This document shows, in pieces, positions 52,431 to 60,886 of a stretch of DNA of 64,000 nucleotides. The notes beneath the pieces were generated by a model. It saw nothing but the letters and a program-made list of their open reading frames with translations, did not search any database and had not been told where the DNA came from. The translations under genes were made by a program, and so were the position numbers. This stretch comes from Nocardioides salarius (lineage in GTDB: Bacteria > Actinomycetota > Actinomycetes > Propionibacteriales > Nocardioidaceae): the NCBI RefSeq assembly GCF_016907435.1, contig NZ_JAFBBZ010000001.1:1922001-1986000 (forward strand), in the 5' to 3' direction. Position 1 is the stretch's first letter; each line of letters opens with the position of its first letter.

Positions 52431-53500
52431 GCCCGCTCCTGCACGACCTCAAGCCCTCCACTCCACGGCAGGCGGTCAACACGGTGATCATGGTTGCGGC
52501 GCTCGTCGGCGCGGTGGTCTATCCGTGGCTGGTGGACCCCGCACTCGTGGGCGTCGGATTCGTCGCGCTCATCTATGCCATGCGTAACTTCACCTGGAAC
52601 ATCGCGGGCGGACTTGTCGGGCTGCTGTCACTGGCCCACGTCGCAGGGTTCGGCATCGGTGCCTTCGCGGTGGCCATCCTGACGTGGGGCCATGGCATCA
52701 ACGTCTGGCTCGCCATCCTCGTCGGCATGCTGGTCTCCAGCGTCGTCGGTGTGCTCGTGAGCCTCGTCATGAGCCGATTCGGGGTGAACGCCTTCTTCTT
52801 CGCCCTCGGTACGGCGGCACTCTCGCTCGCCATCTCAGGTCTCGCGGCCTCATGGTCCGTCACCGGGAAGGTCGACGGACTGCAGAACAACACGATGAAC
52901 GAGGGCTTCACCCACCTTCAGTGGTTCCTCGACCCTAAGCCGCTCTACTACGTGGCCCTCGCCATGTTGGTGCTCATCGTACTGGGCACGGTGTGGATGA
53001 CGAGCCGCACACGTTTCGGCCGCTCGCTTCCGTTCATCCGGGAGGACCCCGACATGGCGGCGAGCATGGGCATTGACGTCGTCCGCAACCAAGCGGTGGC
53101 GATGGGGTTGAGCATGGGCCTGACCGCCATCCCGGGCAGCCTGATCGCGCAGTACACCAGCTTCGTCAGCTACGAGTCGGTGCTGACTCTGGAGATCGGC
53201 ATCCTCATGATGGTCGGCGCGATCATCGGTGGATCGTCCACCATCGCCGGACCGATCGTGGCGGGCATCGGCATCGCTGCGCTGGAGGAGGGGCTTCGGT
53301 CCTTCGACGTCACCAGCTCGAGCATCTCCAGCATCACGCAGATCGCCTACGCCGCGGTGGTGATCCTCATCCTGCGGCTCGGCGCCGACGGGATCGTCCC
53401 GATGTGGAACACCCTGCTCGACCGGGTGTTCTCGTCGACGCAAGGGGAGCCAGCGACCGTGCAGCACGAGTCGAAGGAGAAGGAGACAGCACATGCTTGA
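52427..53500 (+). CDS. Liv-type ABC transporter permease, LivM group
   Basis: A 357-residue permease: LIYAMRNFTWNIAGGLVGLLSLAHVAGFGIGAFAVAIL, TRFGRSLPFIREDPDMAASMGIDV and GAIIGGSSTIAGPIVAG are LivM hallmarks. ATG overlaps the LivH stop (ATGA). The last eight bases overlap the LivG gene. Confidence 0.9.
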   Translation: MSPLLHDLKPSTPRQAVNTVIMVAALVGAVVYPWLVDPALVGVGFVALIYAMRNFTWNIAGGLVGLLSLAHVAGFGIGAFAVAILTWGHGINVWLAILVGMLVSSVVGVLVSLVMSRFGVNAFFFALGTAALSLAISGLAASWSVTGKVDGLQNNTMNEGFTHLQWFLDPKPLYYVALAMLVLIVLGTVWMTSRTRFGRSLPFIREDPDMAASMGIDVVRNQAVAMGLSMGLTAIPGSLIAQYTSFVSYESVLTLEIGILMMVGAIIGGSSTIAGPIVAGIGIAALEEGLRSFDVTSSSISSITQIAYAAVVILILRLGADGIVPMWNTLLDRVFSSTQGEPATVQHESKEKETAHA

Positions 53501-54209
53501 GTTGCGTGAGGTCGCCAAGAGCTTTGGTGGCCTCAAAGTGTTGACCGACGTCTCTTTCACCGCCGCAGCCGGGGAGGTGACCGCTCTGATCGGGCCCAAC
53601 GGCGCGGGAAAGTCGACCCTCGTCAACCTGATCTCTGGATACCTGTCGCCCAACGCCGGAACCATTGCCCTCGACGGTGAGGACCTGACGGGCCGACCGG
53701 CTGCCAAGGCATTTGCTATGGGCGTGTCACGTACGTTCCAGGTCACGGGAAACACCGCCGAGCTGAACGTGTTCGAGTGCGTGGCGATGGCCGCCTACCG
53801 GCAGTCGAGCGACTATCGCGAGGTCAACCGGATCGCGGAGGAGCAGCTCAGGAGCTTCGACCTGTGGCCCTACCGCTCGCGCCGGCTCGGGGACATTCCC
53901 ACGGCGATGGTACGCGTCGTGGACTTCGCCCGAGGCATGGCCGCGAACCCCAAGCTTCTCCTCCTCGACGAGGTGATGGCGGGCCTGACCCCGGTCGAGG
54001 TCGACGTGGTGATCCAGCAGGTGCGCGCCTGCCGTGAGACAGGCGTGGCCATCGTGATGATCGAGCACGTGCTCCAGGCGGTGACAGCGTTGGCCGACAG
54101 CGTCGTGGTCCTCAACAACGGGCACATCGTGGCGACTGGCTCCATGAGTGAGGTGTCACGGTCGGAAGAGGTACGCGAGGCATACCTGGGCCGCGCGGCG
54201 GCTCACTAG
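53493..54209 (+). CDS. Liv-type ABC transporter ATP-binding protein, LivG group
   Basis: A 238-residue ATPase: ALIGPNGAGKSTLVNLISGYLSPNAG, VSRTFQVTGNTAELNVFECVAMAAYR, LLLLDEVMAGLTPVEVD and VMIEHVLQAV. The usual Leu-Ser-Gly-Gly signature is replaced by a weak form (IPTAMVRVVDFARGM), so the signature motif is degenerate in this subunit. Last gene of the operon; 145 bp before the IS21 end. Confidence 0.87.
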   Translation: MLELREVAKSFGGLKVLTDVSFTAAAGEVTALIGPNGAGKSTLVNLISGYLSPNAGTIALDGEDLTGRPAAKAFAMGVSRTFQVTGNTAELNVFECVAMAAYRQSSDYREVNRIAEEQLRSFDLWPYRSRRLGDIPTAMVRVVDFARGMAANPKLLLLDEVMAGLTPVEVDVVIQQVRACRETGVAIVMIEHVLQAVTALADSVVVLNNGHIVATGSMSEVSRSEEVREAYLGRAAAH

Positions 54210-54454
54210 ACGTCGCGCAGCCTCCACGAAACCCGGGGCGATTCAACGTGACATGTGGTGACGAGGCCGACGTCACCCCTACTCGTTCAATGGATGACGC
54301 GCCGGATTCGGAGCTCTGCCGGCGCTGCTCAGCTGGACTCACTGAGTATTTGAAGGCTTGGGGACCACTGGATCGGGTGGCTGGGGGCCGTGGATCTTGC
54401 CGTTGGGGGCCAGTGGCCGCAGGTGTGGGGGCCACCGGCCCCCAACGGCTGTTT

Positions 54455-55201
54455 TCACCGGTTCATCGAGGCGTGTTCACGCATGTTGTGGTTGCCGGTG
54501 TCGACCCAGATGGTGTTGTGCACGATGCGGTCCATGATCGCGTCGGCGTGCACTCCTGATCCGAGCCGCTGGTGCCAGTCCTTCTTGGCGTACTGGGTGC
54601 AAAACACCGTGGACCCGGTGTCGTACCTGCGTTCCAGTAGCTCGAGCAGCATGCTCCTGATGGCGTCGTCGGGGTGGTCGAGCAGCCACTCGTCGATCAC
54701 CAGCAACGTGAAGGCCGCGTACTTCTTGAGGAACTTCGTCGCTCCTTGTGGCTTGTCACTGGCCAGCGCCCAGGCTTCTTCCAGGTCGGGCATGCGGATG
54801 TAGTGGGCACGGATCCGGTGCTGGCAGGCCTGCTTGGCTAGCGCGCATCCGAGGTAGGACTTCCCAGAGCCGGTGAAGCCCTGGAACACCACGTTCTGCT
54901 GTCGCTCGATGAACGTGCAGGTCCCGAGCTGGGCGATCACCTGACGGTCCAGCCCACGTTCCTCGACCAGATCGAGCCGGCGCAGGTCGGCGCCGGGGTA
55001 CCGCAGTCCGGCGCGGCGGATCAGGCCCTCGACCTTGGCGTGGTTGAACGTCGAGTGTGCCTCGTCGACCACCAACCGGAGCCGTTCACCGAAGCCCATC
55101 CCGAGTGTGAGGGTGTCGTCCTGGGCCTCGAGCGCCTCCAGCAGCGGCGCGGCGCCCATCTCACGCAGCTTGCGCTTGGTCTCGATGTCGATGCCGTTCA
55201 C
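54455..55201 (-). CDS. istB: IS21-family helper ATPase IstB
   Basis: A 248-residue AAA+ ATPase of the IstB/DnaC type. Walker A is VFQGFTGSGKSYLGCALA, Walker B is FTLLVIDEWLLD, and QYAKKDWHQRLGSGVHADAIMDRIVHN is the typical late motif. ATG overlaps the IstA stop by four bases. It acts with IstA in target selection and transposition. Full length, no frameshift. Confidence 0.93.
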   Translation of the reverse strand: MNGIDIETKRKLREMGAAPLLEALEAQDDTLTLGMGFGERLRLVVDEAHSTFNHAKVEGLIRRAGLRYPGADLRRLDLVEERGLDRQVIAQLGTCTFIERQQNVVFQGFTGSGKSYLGCALAKQACQHRIRAHYIRMPDLEEAWALASDKPQGATKFLKKYAAFTLLVIDEWLLDHPDDAIRSMLLELLERRYDTGSTVFCTQYAKKDWHQRLGSGVHADAIMDRIVHNTIWVDTGNHNMREHASMNR

Positions 55202-56760
55202 TTGGCACCGCCCGCGTAGTAGCCGGCACCACGGACGTAGCCACCGGCTTCTGCTGGTTCCTCGCGTGGTGGCCGCAGCCCGGCGGTCTTGTCCTGCCCG
55301 GTGACCAAGATGGGGTGCAGGTGCGCATAGCGCGGGGACCGCACCCGACCTGCCAACGCCAGCCGGGAGGCTGCCTCGACCCGCTCGGCCGAGAAACGTC
55401 GCGACAGCCGCAGCACCGCCAGGGCGGCGTCCAAGCCCTGCTCGTCGACCGGGACGGACTCGAAGATCCGGTTCACCACGCTCACCGTCGCCGGGCCGAT
55501 CCGCTCAGCCCAGTCCCTGACCCGGTCCGGGTCCCACTGGCGATAGCGTTCGCCGACCGGGAGGTCGGCGTCGTTGGTGCGGTACTCGTTGGCCGCGTCC
55601 GGCGGCAGCAGCAAGTGGCTGCTCAGCCGCGCGGTGCCGCGGTAGGCCTGCAGCACCCGGTCGGTGATACGCAGGTCGACCAAGGCGCCGACGTGGGCGA
55701 ACGGTACGGAGTAGAAGTTCTTCTCCCACACCACATGCCCGTTGCGCCCGACCCGACGCCCGTAGACCCACCGGCTGATCTCGTAGGCCGTTTGTGGCAG
55801 CGGCCGCAGCAGCGGCTGCTCCTCGGCCGTGAACACGCTCGCCCGCGAGCCGGGTCGCTTCTGGAACGGCTCGCCGTTGTAGGCCTCCACGCGGCTGGTG
55901 ATGGCTGCCTTGAGCTCGGGCAGCGACGTGAACCTCTCATCACGCAGGTCGGCGATGATTCGCATCGCGACGTGCCACACCGTGTTCTCGACGCTGGCTT
56001 TGTCCTTGGCCTTGCGGACCCGGCCTGGCAGCACCGCGGCCGAGTAGTGCCCAGCCATCTCACGGTAGGCGTCGTTGAGGACGATCTCGCCGTCACGGGG
56101 ATGCTTGATCACTCCGGTCTTCAGGTTGTCCGACACGATCCTTGGCACCGAACCGCCGAAGGCCTCGAACATCGCCACGTGAGCCCGCAGCCAGGTGTCC
56201 TGCTTCATGTCCAGGGTCGGCTCCACGAATGCGTACCGGCTGAACGGCAGGCACCCCACGAACAGGTACACCGTCCTCGTGGCTCCGCTGACCGGGTCGC
56301 TCAGTTGCATCGACGGGCCGGACCAGTCGACCTCGACGGTCTGGGCGGCCTTGTGACCCACACGCGACGCGACGCCGGTGACCAGCACGTGGCGCTGGTA
56401 GGTGCGGCAGAACCGGTCGTAGCCCATCGCTGGCTCGCCAGCCGCGGCACATGAGTCGGTGTACTCGCTGTGCAGCAGCTTCAGCGTCACCCCGACCCGG
56501 GCCATCTCTTTGTGGACCTGGTCCCAGTTCGGCTGGGCGAACACGCTCTCGTGCTCACCGCGTCCGGGGAACAGCAGCGCGTACACCTCGTCCTCTGGGC
56601 GTTCAGCGACGTCGTCCCAACTGATGCCGGCTACGTCCGCAGCGTCCAGCACCGCAGTGATGGACTTGCGTGACATTCCCTGCGAGGACGCGATCGCTCG
56701 CCCTGAGAGGCCCTCGGCTCGCAACTGCAGCACGAGCTTCGCCTTGATCTTCCGTACCAT
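55198..56760 (-). CDS. istA: IS21-family transposase IstA
   Basis: About 520 residues from ATG 56760; the frame is open to 56892, but the added residues are not typical. N-terminal helix-turn-helix (KLVLQLRAEGLSGRAIASSQGMSRKSITAVLDA), then the DDE integrase core with VEVDWSGP (first Asp), RIVSDNLKTGV (second Asp) and KASVENTVWHV (Glu). The C-terminal beta region contains VYGRRVGRNGHVVWEKNFYSVPFAHVG. Complete, so the element may still be mobile. Confidence 0.93.
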   Translation of the reverse strand: MVRKIKAKLVLQLRAEGLSGRAIASSQGMSRKSITAVLDAADVAGISWDDVAERPEDEVYALLFPGRGEHESVFAQPNWDQVHKEMARVGVTLKLLHSEYTDSCAAAGEPAMGYDRFCRTYQRHVLVTGVASRVGHKAAQTVEVDWSGPSMQLSDPVSGATRTVYLFVGCLPFSRYAFVEPTLDMKQDTWLRAHVAMFEAFGGSVPRIVSDNLKTGVIKHPRDGEIVLNDAYREMAGHYSAAVLPGRVRKAKDKASVENTVWHVAMRIIADLRDERFTSLPELKAAITSRVEAYNGEPFQKRPGSRASVFTAEEQPLLRPLPQTAYEISRWVYGRRVGRNGHVVWEKNFYSVPFAHVGALVDLRITDRVLQAYRGTARLSSHLLLPPDAANEYRTNDADLPVGERYRQWDPDRVRDWAERIGPATVSVVNRIFESVPVDEQGLDAALAVLRLSRRFSAERVEAASRLALAGRVRSPRYAHLHPILVTGQDKTAGLRPPREEPAEAGGYVRGAGYYAGGAK

Positions 56761-56856
56761 CGATGATCCGCTCCTTCCGCTGTGCGCCCTATACGCACGG
56801 CGGGAGGAGCCTAGAAACGGGTGGCCCCCAACGACGCCAACACCGGCCCCCAAGCC

Positions 56857-57140
56857 CGCTAACGAGCAGTCACCCCGACGGCCCCGGAACACGCCGCCGC
56901 TGGACCCCAGTAAGGCGAATATTCACTCACGAAAGGACGGTCGACCGGGTCTCGGCGCGGCGTCCCCGGGTCGGAGTCGGTGAGGGGTACCGGCGCCGGC
57001 CCGAGCTGCGTCGACCTGCGCCTCGGCTTCTGGCCACTGCCGCTGGCCGACGCGCTCCAGTCCCCACAGGGCAAAGAGCGAAGGGGCAACTGTGTCCGGA
57101 GTGTGTCCGCCTGCGCCCGATCTGCAATTCCATAGGAAAT
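56857..57140. other. Non-coding stretch between IS21 right end and tRNA-Arg
   Basis: About 284 bp without a supported gene. Short open frames here have no start signal or recognisable product. The base composition is mixed. TGTGTCCGGAGTGTGTCCG at 57089-57107 is a short direct repeat of GTGTCCG. It may be leftover DNA from an integrated element next to the tRNA, but no integrase is present. Confidence 0.4.
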
Positions 57141-57185
57141 CACAACGGCCTCTGACCCGGTCGTAGCAGGTCAGAGGCCGTTGTG
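57141..57185 (-). terminator. 17-bp perfect hairpin downstream of tRNA-Arg
   Basis: CACAACGGCCTCTGACC (57141-57157) pairs perfectly with GGTCAGAGGCCGTTGTG (57169-57185) around an 11-base loop. It starts six bases beyond the tRNA 3' end and is most likely its terminator. Confidence 0.75.
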
Positions 57186-57190
57186 CTCTG

Positions 57191-57263
57191 CGCGCCTGTA
57201 GGGATTCGAACCCCAAACCTTCTGATCCGTAGTCAGATGCTCTATCCGTTGAGCTACAGGCGC
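57191..57263 (-). tRNA. tRNA-Arg (anticodon ACG)
   Basis: Cloverleaf visible on the minus strand: acceptor GCGCCTG/CAGGCGC, D-arm with AGCTCAACGGATAGAGC, anticodon stem TCTGA/TCAGA with loop CTACGGA (anticodon ACG, read as ICG) and T-arm GGGTTCGAATCCC. No CCA is encoded. A common integration target; the island and IS21 lie just downstream of its 3' end. Confidence 0.95.
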
Positions 57264-57342
57264 CCGTCGCACGGCATGCCCTGCGACCCAAGGAGATTAG
57301 CGCAGACGCAGCGCGAGCCGAAATCGGGCCCGGGTCGCGGGC

Positions 57343-58560
57343 TCACCCACGCTCCACCCGTGCGTACGCCGCTCGGCCTGGGCTGCCGGTCAAGCCGTGC
57401 ACGAGGGTGCTGCCGGCCACGACCGCGGTGCCGGCGGTGACCACGATCCCGCTGCCGGGCACCCGCTCGCCCACCTCGATCAGGTAGTAGAGCGCGGAGA
57501 CCCCGATCGGCCCGAACCAGCCGAGGAAGAGCGCGTCGCGGCGGGGCAGCCGCAGGACCGGGGCGAGAGCCAGGAGCCACGGCAGCCGACGCAGGAGCAG
57601 CACCCCGACGACCAGCAGCACCAGCACCCACCCGGTCTCGGCCCAGGCCGACCACGGCAGGGCGACGCCGAGCAGCCCGAAGACCGGCAGCACGGCGTAC
57701 TTGTTGAGCGCCTCGTCGACGGTCAGGGCGCGCACCCGGTCGTCGCTGGTCCAGGTCGCGTTCAGCACCAGCCCGGCCACGAAGACGGCGAGCACGGCGC
57801 CGACGTCGAGAAGGCGTGCGGCCGAGAGGACGCCGAGCGCCAGCACCAGGGTGAAGAGGACCGCCTGCGCCGGGCTCGTGTCCCGGTGCTGCTCGCCCAG
57901 CCGCACCGCCCGGCCGGCGCCCCACCCGGCGGCGGCCCCGAGCGCCAGCGCACCCAGGACGCTGCGCAGCACCTCGAGGCCCGCCTCACCGCCGGTCAGC
58001 GGACCGGCGACCGCCACCGCCACCACGACCAGCGGCAGGGCCAGGCCGTCGTTGGCGCCCGACTCCAGCGACAGCAGCTGACGGGTGCGCTCTTCGATGT
58101 CGCGCTCGGCCGGCCCGCCGGTCACCACGCTCGAGCTGAGCACCGGGTCAGTCGGGCACACCGCGACGCCGAGCAGGAGGGCGGCGCCGGCACCCAGCCC
58201 GGCGGCCGGCCCCAGCACCGCCCACGCCACCCCGGCCGAGGCCAGCGCCATCACCGGCATCAGCACGCCCAGCAGGAGCCCCACCGGCCCCGCGCGACGG
58301 CGTACGTCGGCGATCGGGTAGCGCAGGGCGATCGCCATCATCGACACCGCGAGCAGCACCACCGCCACCTCCCGGAGCTCGTGGGCGCCCCCGCCCAGCT
58401 CGGGCAGCGCCACCCACCCGAGCACCCGGGGCCCGACCAGCACCCCGGCCACCACCGCCAGCAGCGGCTCGGAGACCGGCAGCCGATCGATGCTGGAGGA
58501 CAGGGCGGCGACCCCCAGACCCAGGACCGCCACCACGACGACGACCACCTCGACCTGCAT
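57343..58560 (-). CDS. Cation/proton antiporter, CPA1/CPA2 (NhaP-like) family
   Basis: About 405 residues from ATG 58560, with 11-12 hydrophobic segments. The ion-binding region reads GVAVCPTDPVLSSSVV followed by SLESGANDGLALPLVVVAVAV, the Asp-rich pattern of sodium/proton antiporters; GWFGPIGVSALYYLI is another family stretch. The frame remains open to 58668, but the earlier part is hydrophilic and lies in the pckG promoter region. Membrane pH or sodium homeostasis is expected. Divergent from pckG. Confidence 0.87.
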   Translation of the reverse strand: MQVEVVVVVVAVLGLGVAALSSSIDRLPVSEPLLAVVAGVLVGPRVLGWVALPELGGGAHELREVAVVLLAVSMMAIALRYPIADVRRRAGPVGLLLGVLMPVMALASAGVAWAVLGPAAGLGAGAALLLGVAVCPTDPVLSSSVVTGGPAERDIEERTRQLLSLESGANDGLALPLVVVAVAVAGPLTGGEAGLEVLRSVLGALALGAAAGWGAGRAVRLGEQHRDTSPAQAVLFTLVLALGVLSAARLLDVGAVLAVFVAGLVLNATWTSDDRVRALTVDEALNKYAVLPVFGLLGVALPWSAWAETGWVLVLLVVGVLLLRRLPWLLALAPVLRLPRRDALFLGWFGPIGVSALYYLIEVGERVPGSGIVVTAGTAVVAGSTLVHGLTGSPGRAAYARVERG

Positions 58561-58879
58561 GGGTCCAACCGACCCGTCCACCCCCGGCGCCCGCCTCACC
58601 CACCCGTGCGAGCCCCTGCGCCCCGGGCCCGCCGTGTGACCGACAGCACACAGCGTTGAACGATCCAATATGCGGGGTTAAAGAGCGGCGGTACATTCGC
58701 CGAAGTCCCAGGCGGGGACCCTCATCGGCACCGCACCAGGACCCTACAAAAGTCGCCGGCAACGAGGCCACGCGATCCACACCAGCTCCACGACACACCG
58801 TCGATACGCTCGACGGCCGGGGCGCCGTCCCCGCATCCGCGAGGCCAGGCCCCGCGAATGCGCGAGAGGTAAGAGGCAG
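58561..58879. promoter_or_regulatory. Intergenic region with pckG promoter and leader
   Basis: 319 bp without a gene. An AT-richer stretch (about 58650-58690, TTGAACGATCCAATATGCGGGGTTAAAG) is the most promoter-like part. GTGTG-N7-CACAC at 58634-58650 is a short inverted repeat. AAGAGG about seven bases before the pckG ATG is its ribosome site. The leader would be ~190 bases if transcription starts near the AT-rich part. No known riboswitch was recognised. Confidence 0.5.
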
Positions 58880-60697
58880 ATGACCGCCCACCAGGCACTC
58901 ACCGACGCTCCCACGACCCACCAGGGCATCCTGGACTTCGTCGCGGAGGTCGCGGCGATGACCAAGCCCGACGAGATCTACTGGTGCACCGGCTCCGACG
59001 AGGAGTGGACCAAGCTGACCGACGCGCTCGTCGGCACCGGCACGTTCACCCAGCTCAACCCGAGCATCAAGCCGAACTCGTACTACGCGGCCTCCGACCC
59101 CATCGACGTGGCGCGCGTCGAGGACCGCACCTACATCTGCTCGGTCGACGAGAAGGACTGCGGGCCCACCAACAACTGGATGGCGCCCGACGAGATGAAG
59201 TCGATCATGCGCGGCCTGTACGACGGCTGCATGACCGGTCGCACCATGTACGTCATCCCCTTCGTGATGGGTCACCTCGAGTCCGAGAAGCCGATGTTCG
59301 GCATCGAGCTGACCGACTCCGCCTACGTCACCGCCTCGATGCGCGTCATGGCCCGGATGGGCGCCAAGGTCCTGGACCGGATGACCGAGCTCGACGCCGA
59401 CTTCGTGCAGGCCGTGCACTCCGTGGGCCACCCCCTCGCCGAGGGCCAGGCCGACGTGAAGTGGCCCTGCAACGACACCAAGTACATCGTGCAGTTCCCC
59501 GAGGAGCGCGCGATCTGGTCCTACGGCTCCGGCTACGGCGGCAACGCCCTGCTGGGCAAGAAGTGCTACGCGCTGCGCATCGCCTCGGTGATGGCCCGCG
59601 ACGAGGGCTGGCTCGCCGAGCACATGCTGATCCTCAAGCTCACCAGCCCCCAGGGCGTGACCAAGTACGTCGCCGCGGCCTTCCCCAGCGCCTGCGGCAA
59701 GACCAACCTGGCGATGCTGCAGCCCACCATCCCGGGCTGGAAGGTCGAGACGCTCGGCGACGACATCGCCTGGATGCGCATCGGCGAGGACGGGCGCCTC
59801 TGGGCGGTCAACCCCGAGTACGGCTTCTTCGGCGTGGCGCCGGGCACCAACGAGCACACCAACCCCAACGCCATGCGCACCATCAACAAGGGCAACTCGG
59901 TCTTCACCAACGTCGCGCTCACCGAGGACGGCGACGTGTGGTGGGAGGGCCTGGAGAACCCGCCGGCGAAGGCCACCTCGTGGAAGGGCGAGCCCTGGAC
60001 CCCCGAGTCCGACGAGCTCTCCAGCCACCCCAACAGCCGCTACTGCACCCCGATCAAGCAGTGCGACATCCTCGCCGCCGAGTACGACGACCCGCGCGGC
60101 GTCCCGATCGACGCCATCCTCTTCGGTGGTCGCCGCAAGACCACCGTGCCGCTGGTCTTCGAGGCCCGCGACTGGACCCACGGCACCTTCCTCGGCGCCA
60201 CCCTCTCCTCGGAGACCACCGCCGCCGCGACCGGCGCGGTCGGCGTGGTGCGCCGCGACCCGATGGCGATGCTGCCCTTCATCGGCTACAACGCCGGTGA
60301 CTACTTCAGCCACTGGATCAACATCGGCAAGGACAACGACGCCTCCAAGCTGCCGCGGATCTTCTACGTCAACTGGTTCCGCCGAGACGACGAGGGCGGC
60401 TTCCTGTGGCCCGGCTTCGGCGAGAACAGCCGCGTGCTGAAGTGGGTCGTGGAGCGCATCGACGGCCAGGCCGCGGCCGTGGAGACCCCCATCGGCCACG
60501 TGCCGACCCCGGAGTCGCTCGACACCGACGGCCTCGACATGAGCGAGGCGGCGCTGGTCGCCGCGCTCGAGGTCGACGCCGAGGAGTGGAAGGCCGAGAT
60601 CCCGCAGATCCAGGAGTGGTTCGAGAAGTTCGGCGACGACCTGCCGGGCGTGCTCTGGACCGAGCTCGACGGCCTCAAGGCACGGCTCGGCGTCTGA
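58880..60697 (+). CDS. pckG: Phosphoenolpyruvate carboxykinase (GTP)
   Basis: A 605-residue enzyme that converts oxaloacetate and GTP to phosphoenolpyruvate, GDP and CO2, in gluconeogenesis in the cytoplasm. Length and motifs match the GTP-type: the P-loop [13 protein letters not shown] (268-280, with the hyperreactive Cys272 and Lys274), [10 protein letters not shown] metal site, [14 protein letters not shown] and [15 protein letters not shown] 58880 with AAGAGG upstream. Own terminator after it, so monocistronic. It supports growth on acids and the fatty-acid-type substrates that the clusters in this window would release. Confidence 0.97.
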   Translation: MTAHQALTDAPTTHQGILDFVAEVAAMTKPDEIYWCTGSDEEWTKLTDALVGTGTFTQLNPSIKPNSYYAASDPIDVARVEDRTYICSVDEKDCGPTNNWMAPDEMKSIMRGLYDGCMTGRTMYVIPFVMGHLESEKPMFGIELTDSAYVTASMRVMARMGAKVLDRMTELDADFVQAVHSVGHPLAEGQADVKWPCNDTKYIVQFPEERAIWSYGSGYGGNALLGKKCYALRIASVMARDEGWLAEHMLILKLTSPQGVTKYVAAAFPSACGKTNLAMLQPTIPGWKVETLGDDIAWMRIGEDGRLWAVNPEYGFFGVAPGTNEHTNPNAMRTINKGNSVFTNVALTEDGDVWWEGLENPPAKATSWKGEPWTPESDELSSHPNSRYCTPIKQCDILAAEYDDPRGVPIDAILFGGRRKTTVPLVFEARDWTHGTFLGATLSSETTAAATGAVGVVRRDPMAMLPFIGYNAGDYFSHWINIGKDNDASKLPRIFYVNWFRRDDEGGFLWPGFGENSRVLKWVVERIDGQAAAVETPIGHVPTPESLDTDGLDMSEAALVAALEVDAEEWKAEIPQIQEWFEKFGDDLPGVLWTELDGLKARLGV

Positions 60698-60725
60698 GCC
60701 ACCCGCGCGCCCCGCGCGCCAGCAC

Positions 60726-60758
60726 CGGACCCCGCTCCCCCACCGGGAGCGGGGTCCG
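60726..60758 (+). terminator. 14-bp hairpin terminator after pckG
   Basis: CGGACCCCGCTCCC pairs perfectly with GGGAGCGGGGTCCG around a five-base loop, about 30 bp beyond the stop. Confidence 0.85.
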
Positions 60759-60886
60759 TGCATTCCGGACGGCTCCGTGGGGTACACCCGTGTGACAGGA
60801 TCGTCCCCTCGGAGTCCCGCCGCCGGGCAGTCCCCCGGCAGATCCGCACCCAGGGCGCACCCGCCCCGTCAGCACAGGAGGACCAG

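Larger units (their letters stand above)
54355..56856. mobile_element. IS21-family insertion sequence (istA + istB), apparently complete
   Basis: A ~2.5-kb element. Left end GGCTTGGGGACC (54355-54366) and right end, read on the minus strand, GGCTTGGGGGCC (56856-56845) match at 11 of 12 positions. Both ends repeat GGGGGCC internally about every 22 bp, as expected of the multiple terminal transposase-binding sites of IS21. Both genes are open. No clear target-site duplication is visible next to these ends, so exact borders are uncertain by a few bases. Confidence 0.85.

Noticed and set aside
49522..54209. Naming the Liv cassette as a branched-chain amino acid importer
   Set aside because: The island contains only catabolic genes for acyl-CoA type chemistry; Liv-type systems import many aromatic and cyclic acids.
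56857..57190. An integrase or excisionase gene beside tRNA-Arg
   Set aside because: Open frames there are short, lack a ribosome site and have no integrase motifs.
58148..60787. An 879-codon open frame on the minus strand
   Set aside because: Antisense to pckG and then overlapping the antiporter in another frame. No motifs, composition typical of a shadow.
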